In this document: positions 1 through 5,312 of the stretch, piece after piece | How the letters are laid out: every line of letters begins with the position of its first letter | Numbering within the stretch: the stretch's first letter is position 1 | Assembly (NCBI GenBank): GCA_945946715.1 | Contig: CAMEWU010000159.1 | Location: forward strand, 1 to 5,312 | DNA from: an uncultured Clostridium sp. | Lineage (GTDB): Bacteria; Bacillota; Clostridia; Lachnospirales; Lachnospiraceae | Reading direction: 5' to 3' | DNA: 5,312 nucleotides | Notes under the pieces: generated by a model | Told to the model about the DNA's origin: nothing | Databases searched by the model: none | What the model saw: only the letters and a program-made list of their open reading frames with translations | Translations under genes and position numbers: made by a program

Positions 1-412
1 ACGGATAGATTTGTCTGTCAATCTCATCCATGACATTCTCATCTACATTCACATATGTTACTTCATATCCCTGCTTTTCTAAATAAGCTGCAGTATGAAG
101 GATAGCATGATGTTCAATCTTGGTAGTGATAATATGCTTTCCTTTATCGGAATACGCCTCTGCTGTTGCCTTTAGTGCCCAGTTGTCAGACTCACTGCCA
201 CCGCCGGTAAAATATATCTCCTCTGGTTTAGCACCAATCCCTTTTGCCAATACTCTTCTGGCTTCATCTACCCCTTTTTTAGCTTCATCCGCAAAGCTGT
301 AAATCGCTGAAGGATTACCATAATATTCAGTGAAATAAGGGGTCATTGCTTCTACTACTTCCGGATAAACCTGAGTTGTAGCAGCATTATCTAAATAAAT
401 TAATTTATTCAT
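1..412 (-). CDS. Cysteine desulfurase, NifS/IscS type (N-terminal part, runs off left edge)
   Basis: A PLP-dependent class V aminotransferase-fold enzyme that takes sulfur from L-cysteine as a persulfide for Fe-S cluster assembly and tRNA thiolation; cytosolic. About 137 N-terminal residues are visible of a usual 380-400. Seen by direct translation: YLDNAATT near residues 6-13, GNPS at 32-35, FTGGGSESDN at 68-77 (the family's FTSGxTESDN PLP-phosphate region) and EHHA at 100-103, whose first His stacks on PLP. The PLP lysine and the catalytic cysteine loop lie outside the window. The ATG at 412 is preceded by AAAGAGG at 8 bases. The gene has its own promoter (458-485) with a dyad over the -35 box, and sits 126 bases after the Rrf2 regulator. 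The stretch at residues 125-137 looks a few residues shorter than typical IscS. NifS versus IscS cannot be decided without the C-terminus and the next gene (an IscU/NifU scaffold would be expected). Confidence 0.93.
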   Translation of the reverse strand, partial: MNKLIYLDNAATTQVYPEVVEAMTPYFTEYYGNPSAIYSFADEAKKGVDEARRVLAKGIGAKPEEIYFTGGGSESDNWALKATAEAYSDKGKHIITTKIEHHAILHTAAYLEKQGYEVTYVNVDENVMDEIDRQIYP

Positions 413-457
413 CTCAAATACCTCTTTCTTTTTCCTAGTGTTTTGCTATGATTTAAT

Positions 458-485
458 ATTATACGCTGTTATATCCTATTGTCAA
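458..485 (-). promoter_or_regulatory. Promoter of the cysteine desulfurase gene
   Basis: On the minus strand a perfect -35 box TTGACA (485-480) is followed by a 16-base spacer and a perfect -10 box TATAAT (463-458). Transcription should start near 451, leaving a 5' leader of roughly 39 bases before the ATG at 412. A promoter this close to consensus would be strong unless repressed, which fits the dyad that overlaps its -35 box. Confidence 0.8.
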
Positions 486-492
486 GATAGGA
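474..492. promoter_or_regulatory. Candidate Rrf2-family operator over the desulfurase -35 box
   Basis: Perfect inverted repeat TCCTAT-N7-ATAGGA, 19 bp in all; on the minus strand it reads TCCTATCTTGACAATAGGA and contains the whole -35 hexamer TTGACA in its centre and right arm. The same arms with the same 7-base spacing recur at the cysK promoter (2082-2100). A dimeric winged-helix regulator bound here would block RNA polymerase. Assignment to the neighbouring Rrf2 protein is inference from proximity and from the two-site pattern. Confidence 0.65.
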
Positions 493-538
493 ATTCTAAA
501 GATTTATGATAAATAAATTATGACCCTGTAATTTATAC

Positions 539-973
539 TTAAATCACATAATTATTTGCTTTTTCCACTTGCCACTCGACTAAATCAGCTAAAGTAATAT
601 TGTCAATTACACCATTTACTGCATCATTAATCTGCTGCCAGATTTTAACCGTAACACATTCTTCCTGTCGCTCACATCCGGGATTCTCAGTTCCAACACA
701 ACTAACCGGAGCCAAATCTCCTTCCGTCTGCCGCAAAATCATTCCCACTGTATATTCCTCTGGTTTTTTACTCAAAAAATATCCACCCTGTGGACCTCGA
801 ATACTTCTCACATACCCGGCCTTATTTAACACTGATATAATCTGTTCCAAATACTTTTCTGAAATTCCCTGTCTCTTGGAAATATCTTTAAGACTCACCG
901 GTTCGCCGGTATTATAGACTGCCAAATCCAGCATTAACTGTAATGCATATCTTCCTTTTGTTGATATTTTCAT
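539..973 (-). CDS. Rrf2-family transcriptional regulator, IscR/CymR-like
   Basis: A 144-residue DNA-binding regulator. It opens with MKISTKGRYALQLMLDLA, followed by a winged helix with SLKDISKRQGISEKYLEQI (27-45) and the wing SIRGPQGGYFLSK (57-69), all typical of Rrf2 proteins such as IscR and CymR. Three cysteines, C92, C100 and C106, sit where IscR carries its [2Fe-2S] ligands (C92, C98, C104 in E. coli), so Fe-S sensing is likely. The position three residues after the last Cys, His in E. coli IscR, is Val here. The protein ends in NYVI; a terminal Ile is also found in CymR and in other proteins that dock in CysK. I chose the ATG at 973 because GGAGGG (978-983) lies 5 bases before it and homologues start exactly here; an upstream in-frame ATG at 1027 lacks this support. 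It lies between cysK and a cysteine desulfurase, and the shared dyads at both promoters are its probable targets. Confidence 0.92.
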   Translation of the reverse strand: MKISTKGRYALQLMLDLAVYNTGEPVSLKDISKRQGISEKYLEQIISVLNKAGYVRSIRGPQGGYFLSKKPEEYTVGMILRQTEGDLAPVSCVGTENPGCERQEECVTVKIWQQINDAVNGVIDNITLADLVEWQVEKANNYVI

Positions 974-1000
974 AATTCCCTCCAATGACTTCACGCGATT

Positions 1001-1027
1001 TCTATATGAATAATCTATTATCAGCAA
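1001..1027 (-). promoter_or_regulatory. Weak candidate promoter for the Rrf2 regulator
   Basis: Between the cysK terminator and the regulator, the minus strand offers TTGCTG (1027-1022) and TATAGA (1006-1001) with a 15-base spacer, shorter than ideal. The region is AT-rich and a promoter is expected because a strong terminator lies upstream, but the exact boxes are uncertain. No copy of the TCCTAT-N7-ATAGGA dyad is present here. Confidence 0.3.
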
Positions 1028-1038
1028 GCATTGCTCTT

Positions 1039-1078
1039 AAAAAACGGAGTTGCCATGAATTCCGGTCAACTCCGTTTT
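1039..1078 (-). terminator. Intrinsic terminator of cysK
   Basis: A perfect 12-bp stem (AAAACGGAGTTG at 1041-1052 pairing with CAACTCCGTTTT at 1067-1078) with a 14-base loop. Read on the minus strand, the stem ends in a run of six T (1044-1039), a classic Rho-independent terminator 40 bases past the cysK stop. On the plus strand the arm ends in GTTTT and a further T-rich stretch follows, so weak terminator activity in that direction is possible too. It separates cysK transcription from the regulator gene. Confidence 0.9.
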
Positions 1079-1117
1079 CTACATTTTTCCAGAACGAATC
1101 CGTTTCCAATTCGTACT

Positions 1118-2053
1118 TTAGTTTGCAAATAAAGGTGTAGATAAATATCTGTCACCAGAATCCGGTAATAAAGCTACAATAGTCTTTCCTTTATTTTCCG
1201 GACGGGCAGCTACGATACTTGCTGCCTTTAATGCTGCACCGGAAGAAATGCCTACCAGAATACCTTCACTAACTGCAAATGCCTTACCTTCTGCAAATGC
1301 ATCTTCATTTTGAACGGTTATTACTTCATCATATACCTTTGTATTCAATACGTCCGGCACAAAACCTGCGCCAATTCCCTGAATCTTATGAGGGCCAGGA
1401 GCTCCTCCGGACAAAACCGGACTGGTAGCCGGTTCAACCGCAATTACCTTCACATTAGGATTCTGAGACTTTAAGTATTCACCTACACCGGTAACAGTAC
1501 CACCTGTACCAACACCGGCAATAAAGATATCTACTTTGCCATCTGTCTGCTTCCAGATTTCAGGACCGGTAGTCTCCTTATGAACCTTTGGATTTGCAGG
1601 GTTTACGAACTGACCAAGAATTAATGCACCAGGAATGGAATCCCGCAACTCTTCTGCCTTTGCAATAGCTCCCTTCATACCTTTTGCACCCTCTGTTAAT
1701 ACCAATTCGGCACCATAAGCCTTCAATAGATTTCTTCTCTCAACGCTCATGGTATCCGGTAATGTTAAAATCGCCTTATAACCTTTTGCCGTAGCAACTG
1801 CAGCCAGACCAATACCGGTATTACCGGAGGTTGGTTCAATGATAGTAGCACCCGGTTTTAACAATCCTTTCTGCTCTGCATCTTCAATCATAGCCAATGC
1901 AATACGATCCTTTACAGAACCTGCCGGATTTAAGTACTCCAGTTTTGCAAGTATTGTTGCCCCTTCAACACCTGCTTTTGCACTATATCGATTTAGCTTT
2001 AAAAGTGGTGTGTTTCCAATTAACTCCAATGCACTTTCTTTAATCTCTGCCAT
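1118..2053 (-). CDS. cysK: Cysteine synthase (O-acetylserine sulfhydrylase A)
   Basis: Makes L-cysteine from O-acetyl-L-serine and sulfide; cytosolic PLP fold-type II enzyme, usually a homodimer. The 311-residue length is normal for the family. Visible motifs: ELIGNTPLLKL (10-20), the PLP lysine in NPAGSVKDR (K48), the substrate loop PTSGNTG (74-80), GQFVNPAN (147-154), the PLP-phosphate loop GVGTGGT (180-186), and GISSGAA (268-274), where S270 contacts the pyridine nitrogen. The C-terminus is LPDSGDRYLSTPLFAN. These favour CysK over CysM or cystathionine beta-synthase. The start is the ATG at 2053, because GGAGG (2062-2066) is 8 bases upstream; an in-frame ATG at 2068 overlaps that ribosome binding site and is unlikely. 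It has its own promoter (2112-2140), a dyad near the transcription start, and a strong terminator. The next gene encodes an Rrf2 regulator, and CysK may also act as that regulator's cysteine-sensing partner (inference from B. subtilis CymR-CysK). Confidence 0.96.
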   Translation of the reverse strand: MAEIKESALELIGNTPLLKLNRYSAKAGVEGATILAKLEYLNPAGSVKDRIALAMIEDAEQKGLLKPGATIIEPTSGNTGIGLAAVATAKGYKAILTLPDTMSVERRNLLKAYGAELVLTEGAKGMKGAIAKAEELRDSIPGALILGQFVNPANPKVHKETTGPEIWKQTDGKVDIFIAGVGTGGTVTGVGEYLKSQNPNVKVIAVEPATSPVLSGGAPGPHKIQGIGAGFVPDVLNTKVYDEVITVQNEDAFAEGKAFAVSEGILVGISSGAALKAASIVAARPENKGKTIVALLPDSGDRYLSTPLFAN

Positions 2054-2081
2054 TCTATCATCCTCCATTTTATTCCCTATT

Positions 2082-2100
2082 TCCTATCTGATTAATAGGA
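2082..2100. promoter_or_regulatory. Candidate Rrf2-family operator at the cysK transcription start
   Basis: Perfect inverted repeat TCCTAT-N7-ATAGGA, identical in arms and spacing to the dyad at the desulfurase promoter, with an unrelated 7-base centre. Relative to the predicted start near 2105 it covers about +5 to +24, so a bound regulator would hinder promoter clearance or early elongation. Flanking CCC and GGG triplets on the outer sides (with slightly unequal spacing) could extend it into a hairpin in the 5' leader. The regulator assignment is inference. Confidence 0.65.
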
Positions 2101-2111
2101 TTTATGGGTTA

Positions 2112-2140
2112 ATTGTACTCGACATTTATTCATCTGTCAA
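2112..2140 (-). promoter_or_regulatory. cysK promoter
   Basis: On the minus strand: -35 TTGACA (2140-2135), an ideal 17-base spacer, and -10 TACAAT (2117-2112). Transcription should start near 2105, giving a leader of about 50 bases to the ATG at 2053. The boxes sit in an AT-rich gap after the broken reading frame that ends at 2181, so cysK is likely a separate transcription unit from copA-tcdA. Confidence 0.82.
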
Positions 2141-2180
2141 TACATTTTTAAAATTTTTCAATAGTTTCCTTACCATCTTC

Positions 2181-2354
2181 CTATTTTCCTATCGCCGCAT
2201 ACTCTAAAATGATGTCCTCCAAATCTACTCCCTGTCCCCGTTCTTTTAAACCAACAGTTGCCAAATCCAAAATATCTTTTGCCAGTTCATACACATCTTC
2301 TTCCTTTACAAACCCCGGAAGCTGCTACTGTACAAATAACTTCCGAATGATCAT
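2181..2354 (-). pseudogene. Short broken reading frame after tcdA (gene remnant)
   Basis: An ATG at 2354, 5 bases after the tcdA stop and behind a GTGAGG ribosome binding site, opens MIIRKLFVQ, then a TAG (2327-2325). The same frame continues for 47 more codons with clear protein character: LPGFVKEEDVYELAKDILDLA, then TVGLKERGQGVDLEDIILEYAAIGK, then TAG (2183-2181). Alternatively, removing one G from the GGGG run (2313-2316) joins this tail to the adjacent frame reading HSEVICTVAASG, which hints at a frameshift; that frame has no usual start codon of its own. The LDLATVGLKERG helix is reminiscent of the C-terminal region of plant/bacterial-type glutamate-cysteine ligases, but the match is weak and I do not name it. 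A restart at GTG in the middle (37 residues) is possible. Best read as the decayed or internally deleted tail of a gene once translationally coupled to tcdA. Confidence 0.55.
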
Positions 2355-2359
2355 TTTCC

Positions 2360-3115
2360 TCACCCTTTCGCCAAATCTTTAATCACTTCCGACGCAATAA
2401 TCAATCCTACCACAGACGGAACAAACGCATTAGAACCGGGAATTGCCCTACGTTCCGTGCATTTATGCTCTGCTCCCGGCGGACAGATACAGTTGGTTCT
2501 ACAGCTAATCGCCATATCCTCAATCGGGCGAATCGGCTGTTCCTTAGAATAAACTACCTTTAAATCTTTCACACCTCGTTTTTTTAATTCTCTCCGCATT
2601 ACCTTAGCTAATGGACAGACAGAAGTCTGATAGATATCAGCCACCTCAAATTCTGCCGGGTTCAGTTTATTTCCGGCTCCCATACTGCTGATAATCGGCA
2701 CACCTTTTTCCTTTGCCTCCATAACCAGTTGAATCTTAGCTGTTACCGTATCGACTGCATCAACAACATAAGAATATTGGGAAAAATCAAACTCTCCTTT
2801 GGTCTCAGGAAGATAAAAGCACTTATGTACTTCTACCTTACAGTTTGGGTTAATATCCAGTATCCGTTCTTTCATCACATCAACCTTATATTTTCCAATG
2901 GTACTTCTGGTTGCAATAATTTGCCGATTCAGATTTGTCAGACAGACTTTATCATCATCAATTAAATCGATAGCTCCTACACCGCTTCTGACTAACGCTT
3001 CCACCGTATATCCGCCAACACCACCAATTCCAAAAACAGCCACTCTGGACTGTTCCAATCGTTCCATGACATCTTTGCCAAACAGTAATTCTGTTCTTGA
3101 AAATTGATTCAGCAT
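2360..3115 (-). CDS. tcdA: tRNA threonylcarbamoyladenosine dehydratase (TcdA/CsdL, E1-like)
   Basis: An ATP-dependent enzyme of the ThiF/E1 superfamily that cyclises the t6A modification next to the anticodon of ANN-decoding tRNAs to ct6A. The 251 residues show a Rossmann ATP site VFGIGGVGGYTVEAL (27-41), the acidic strand LIDDDKV (51-57) followed by TNLNRQ (60-65), and VVDAVDTVTAK in the middle, as in YgdL/CsdL proteins rather than MoeB or ThiF. The C-terminal part holds C205, C209, C211 and C219 (SCRTNCICPPGAEHKC), which could bind a metal or form disulfides. The start at 3115 is supported by AAAGGAAG with 7 bases to the ATG and by the FSRTELLFG opening usual for the family. It lies 32 bases after copA with no terminator between, so the two are probably cotranscribed; its stop lies 5 bases before the ATG of the broken frame downstream. 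In E. coli the homologue works with the CsdA-CsdE sulfur relay. Confidence 0.92.
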   Translation of the reverse strand: MLNQFSRTELLFGKDVMERLEQSRVAVFGIGGVGGYTVEALVRSGVGAIDLIDDDKVCLTNLNRQIIATRSTIGKYKVDVMKERILDINPNCKVEVHKCFYLPETKGEFDFSQYSYVVDAVDTVTAKIQLVMEAKEKGVPIISSMGAGNKLNPAEFEVADIYQTSVCPLAKVMRRELKKRGVKDLKVVYSKEQPIRPIEDMAISCRTNCICPPGAEHKCTERRAIPGSNAFVPSVVGLIIASEVIKDLAKG

Positions 3116-3147
3116 GTATTTTCTTCCTTTCTCATCCCATCATTTCT

Positions 3148-3357
3148 CTATTGAATCGATAGTACCTTATAATCCTGATCCTCTACTGTTTTCTTTATCA
3201 CGTCATCTGGCAACTCACTTTGTAACGTAACAATTGCTGTGCCAGCCTCATGACTTACCACTGCTTCTGTCACTTCCGGTAGTGCTTCTAAACACTTCTT
3301 TACTCTTGCCTCACAGTGTCCACACATCATACCTTCAATTTCTATTGTCTTTTTCAT
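3148..3357 (-). other. Possible internal start giving a free CopZ-like copper chaperone
   Basis: Inside the copA frame, GGAGG (3370-3366) lies 8 bases before an ATG at 3357. Starting there yields a 69-residue protein, MKKTIEIEGMMCGHCEARVK onward to KVLSIQ, which matches a complete CopZ-type metallochaperone in length and start, with the CxxC copper site at residues 12-15. The coding region is continuous with copA, so the same message could make a fused and a free form. The sequence shows the start site; that it is used is inference. It may instead be the relic of a former separate copZ gene that fused to copA by loss of a stop codon. Confidence 0.45.
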
Positions 3358-5312
3358 GCCCTGTTCCTCCGTTTCAATTTCTGTTATTCTTTTCTTTGTC
3401 TCTAAAATGGGTTTTCGAGACTTATGGTCTTTACCTGTATCATGCAATCGTACCAAATTCAATCGCAATGCGTTCATCACCACGCAGAAGCTGGATAAGC
3501 TCATGGCTGCTGCTCCAAACATGGGATTCAACTGCCATCCAAATAACGGAATCCATACCCCTGCTGCCAAAGGTATCCCAATCGTATTATAGATGAATGC
3601 CCAAAATAAATTCTCATGAATATTTCTTAATGTCTTCCGGCTTAATCGTATGGCTGCCGGCACATCACTGAGTCTGCTCTTCATTAATACCACATCTGCA
3701 GCATCTATGGCAATATCCGTTCCGGCTCCAATAGCAATTCCAATATCTGCCCGGGTCAAAGCAGGTGCATCATTGATACCGTCACCTACCATAGCCACCT
3801 TACCTTTTTCCTTCAAATCCCGAATCACTGCTTCCTTGCCCTCCGGCAGAACTCCGGCAATAACTTCATCTACACCTGCCTGCTTTCCAATGGCACCAGC
3901 CGTCCGCTCATTATCTCCGGTCAGCATTACCACACGAATACCCATATTCTGCAATTCTTTTACTGCCTGAGAACTATCTTCTTTTATCACATCGGCAACT
4001 GCTATGATTCCTAATAATTCACTTTTCCCACTGTCGCTAATCCGGGCAAAGAATAACGGTGTTTTTCCTTCTTCTGCCAAATCTTCAGACTGTTTTTTAA
4101 CTGTTTCTGAAATTCCGACCCATTTTTGAATATAATTATAATTTCCACCATAAAACCTTATGCCATCCAAAGAAGCAGATAACCCATTTCCCGGATATGC
4201 CTGAAAATCAGATACCTCCTCTGCTTTTAGCTGCCTTGCTTCTGCCTGCCGGATAATGGCTTTCGCCAATGGATGTTCACTTCTTTGTTCTAACGCATAT
4301 GCCAGTGACAACAGTTCCTGTTCTGTTATTCCAGAAATCGGAAGTACATCTGTGACCGTGGGTTCGCCACTGGTAATGGTTCCCGTTTTATCCAAAGCAA
4401 CAATCTGTACCTTTCCGGCTTCCTCTAAGGATACTGCTGTCTTGAACAGAATACCATTCTTCGCACCCACACCATTGCCTACCATAATTGCCACAGGAGT
4501 TGCTAAGCCTAATGCACAAGGACAACTGATAACCAGAACCGAAATTCCCCTTGCCAGTGCAAACCCGATTCCTTCTCCTGTCAACAGCCATACTACAACA
4601 GTTACAATTGCAATTCCAATGACAATGGGTACAAATACACCGGATACTTTATCCGCTGCTTTCGCAATGGGAGCTTTCGTTGCTGCTGCATCACTTACCA
4701 TTTGAATAATCTGTGACAATGTGGTATCTTCTCCTACCTGGACTGCTTCACATTTCAAAAAACCGGATTGATTTATAGTTGCTGCAGATACCCGGTCTCC
4801 TTCTGCCTTATCCACCGGTATGCTTTCTCCGGTCAATGCTGCCTCATTTACTGCACTACTACCTTCCAGAACAATACCATCCACTGGTATTGTTTCACCC
4901 GGACGAACTACGAAGATATCTCCCTTCTTTACCTGTTCAATGGAAACCTCTGTTTCTTCTCCATCCATAATAAGGGTAGCTGTCTTGGGTGCCAATTTCA
5001 TTAAACTCTTTAAGGCATTGGTAGTTTTTCCTTTGGATATTGCTTCCAGCATCTTTCCTACGGTTATCAGTGTCAGAATCATGGCTGCCGATTCAAAATA
5101 GAATTCATGCATATAACCCATAACTCCATCCATATTACCTTTGACCTGTGCATCCGTCATAGCAAATAAGGCGTAGGTACTGTATCCAAATGCAGCCGTT
5201 GCTCCAAGTGCAACTAAGGTATCCATATTCGGTGCACCATGAAACAGGCTTCGAAAACCATTGATAAAGTATCTCTTATCAATCACCATAATCACAACTG
5301 ACACTAGCAACT
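3148..5312 (-). CDS. copA: Copper-type P1B ATPase with C-terminal HMA domain (N-terminus off right edge)
   Basis: A membrane pump that hydrolyses ATP to export Cu(I), or Ag(I). About 720 C-terminal residues are visible, and the frame is open to the right edge; the leftmost possible TTG is internal, because the text there (RYFINGFRSLFHGAPNMDTLVALG, about 13-36) is mid-protein. The missing part should hold the first two membrane helices and any N-terminal HMA domain. In visible numbering: actuator loop TGES (160-163), copper-site CPC in TM6 (263-265), phosphorylation motif DKTGT (307-311), SEHPLAK (344-350) of the nucleotide domain, TGDN (464-467), VGDGINDAP (508-516), YN (574-575) and MSLSS (603-607) in the last two helices. 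The set CPC, YN and MxxSS is the Cu(I) signature. A charged linker (about 619-651) leads to an HMA domain with MCGHC (662-666), an uncommon position since HMA domains are usually N-terminal. No copper regulator gene is in view. Confidence 0.95.
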   Translation of the reverse strand, partial: LLVSVVIMVIDKRYFINGFRSLFHGAPNMDTLVALGATAAFGYSTYALFAMTDAQVKGNMDGVMGYMHEFYFESAAMILTLITVGKMLEAISKGKTTNALKSLMKLAPKTATLIMDGEETEVSIEQVKKGDIFVVRPGETIPVDGIVLEGSSAVNEAALTGESIPVDKAEGDRVSAATINQSGFLKCEAVQVGEDTTLSQIIQMVSDAAATKAPIAKAADKVSGVFVPIVIGIAIVTVVVWLLTGEGIGFALARGISVLVISCPCALGLATPVAIMVGNGVGAKNGILFKTAVSLEEAGKVQIVALDKTGTITSGEPTVTDVLPISGITEQELLSLAYALEQRSEHPLAKAIIRQAEARQLKAEEVSDFQAYPGNGLSASLDGIRFYGGNYNYIQKWVGISETVKKQSEDLAEEGKTPLFFARISDSGKSELLGIIAVADVIKEDSSQAVKELQNMGIRVVMLTGDNERTAGAIGKQAGVDEVIAGVLPEGKEAVIRDLKEKGKVAMVGDGINDAPALTRADIGIAIGAGTDIAIDAADVVLMKSRLSDVPAAIRLSRKTLRNIHENLFWAFIYNTIGIPLAAGVWIPLFGWQLNPMFGAAAMSLSSFCVVMNALRLNLVRLHDTGKDHKSRKPILETKKRITEIETEEQGMKKTIEIEGMMCGHCEARVKKCLEALPEVTEAVVSHEAGTAIVTLQSELPDDVIKKTVEDQDYKVLSIQ

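Noticed and set aside
493..538. AT-rich inverted repeat (TTTAT/ATAAA) after the Rrf2 stop as a terminator
   Set aside because: The stem is very short, has no GC core and no convincing T-run, so read-through into the desulfurase gene cannot be excluded.
974..1027. N-terminal extension of the Rrf2 regulator from the ATG at 1027
   Set aside because: The ATG at 973 has GGAGGG at the right distance and matches the family start MKISTKGRYA; the extension would also run through the likely promoter region.
1094..1114. Second hairpin (ACGAAT-N9-ATTCGT) right after the cysK stop
   Set aside because: Only 6 bp with no T-run; the strong stem at 1041-1078 explains termination.
2054..2068. Five-residue extension of CysK from the ATG at 2068
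   Set aside because: That ATG overlaps the GGAGG that serves the ATG at 2053 and has no ribosome binding site of its own as good.
2179..2192. Two tandem TCCTAT half-sites upstream of the cysK promoter
   Set aside because: They are direct rather than inverted, only 2 bases apart, lie about 75 bases before the predicted start, and overlap the last codons of the broken frame; probably chance.
4256..4705. Plus-strand open frames opposite copA, cysK and the other genes
   Set aside because: They lie antisense to well-supported genes, show no family motifs and have low-complexity composition that mirrors the opposite strand; treated as shadows. The same goes for the frame at 1839-2207.

Overview
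The window looks like chromosome of a low-to-moderate-GC Gram-positive anaerobe, probably a Clostridia/Lachnospiraceae-type gut bacterium. This is inferred from the gene families, the strong GGAGG-type ribosome binding sites, TTGACA/TATAAT promoters, and an Rrf2 regulator beside cysK and a NifS-type desulfurase. The species cannot be fixed from the sequence. Every gene I can support lies on the minus strand, so the order of transcription is from right to left.

Right part (about 2181-5312): a copper-type P1B ATPase (copA), whose N-terminus lies beyond the right edge, ends in an unusual C-terminal heavy-metal-associated (HMA) domain. That domain is preceded by its own well-spaced Shine-Dalgarno sequence and ATG. 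After 32 bases comes tcdA (tRNA t6A dehydratase, E1/ThiF family), and immediately after its stop a short broken reading frame of about 58 codons with an in-frame TAG.

Left part (1-2140): sulfur and Fe-S metabolism. cysK (O-acetylserine sulfhydrylase, makes cysteine) has a textbook promoter and a strong terminator. An Rrf2/IscR-like regulator with three cysteines follows. Then comes a cysteine desulfurase (NifS/IscS type, uses cysteine as sulfur donor), which has its own promoter and is cut by the left edge.

The most notable signal is a perfect 19-bp dyad, TCCTAT-N7-ATAGGA, found twice: just downstream of the cysK -10 box and over the -35 box of the desulfurase promoter. It is the obvious candidate operator for the Rrf2 protein encoded between them. 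That protein combines IscR-like cysteines with a C-terminal isoleucine of the kind that lets partner proteins dock in the CysK active site, as CymR does in Bacillus. The cluster therefore looks like a compact circuit linking cysteine supply (cysK) to cysteine use for Fe-S clusters (nifS-type gene).

No RNA genes, CRISPR arrays, insertion sequences or phage genes were seen.
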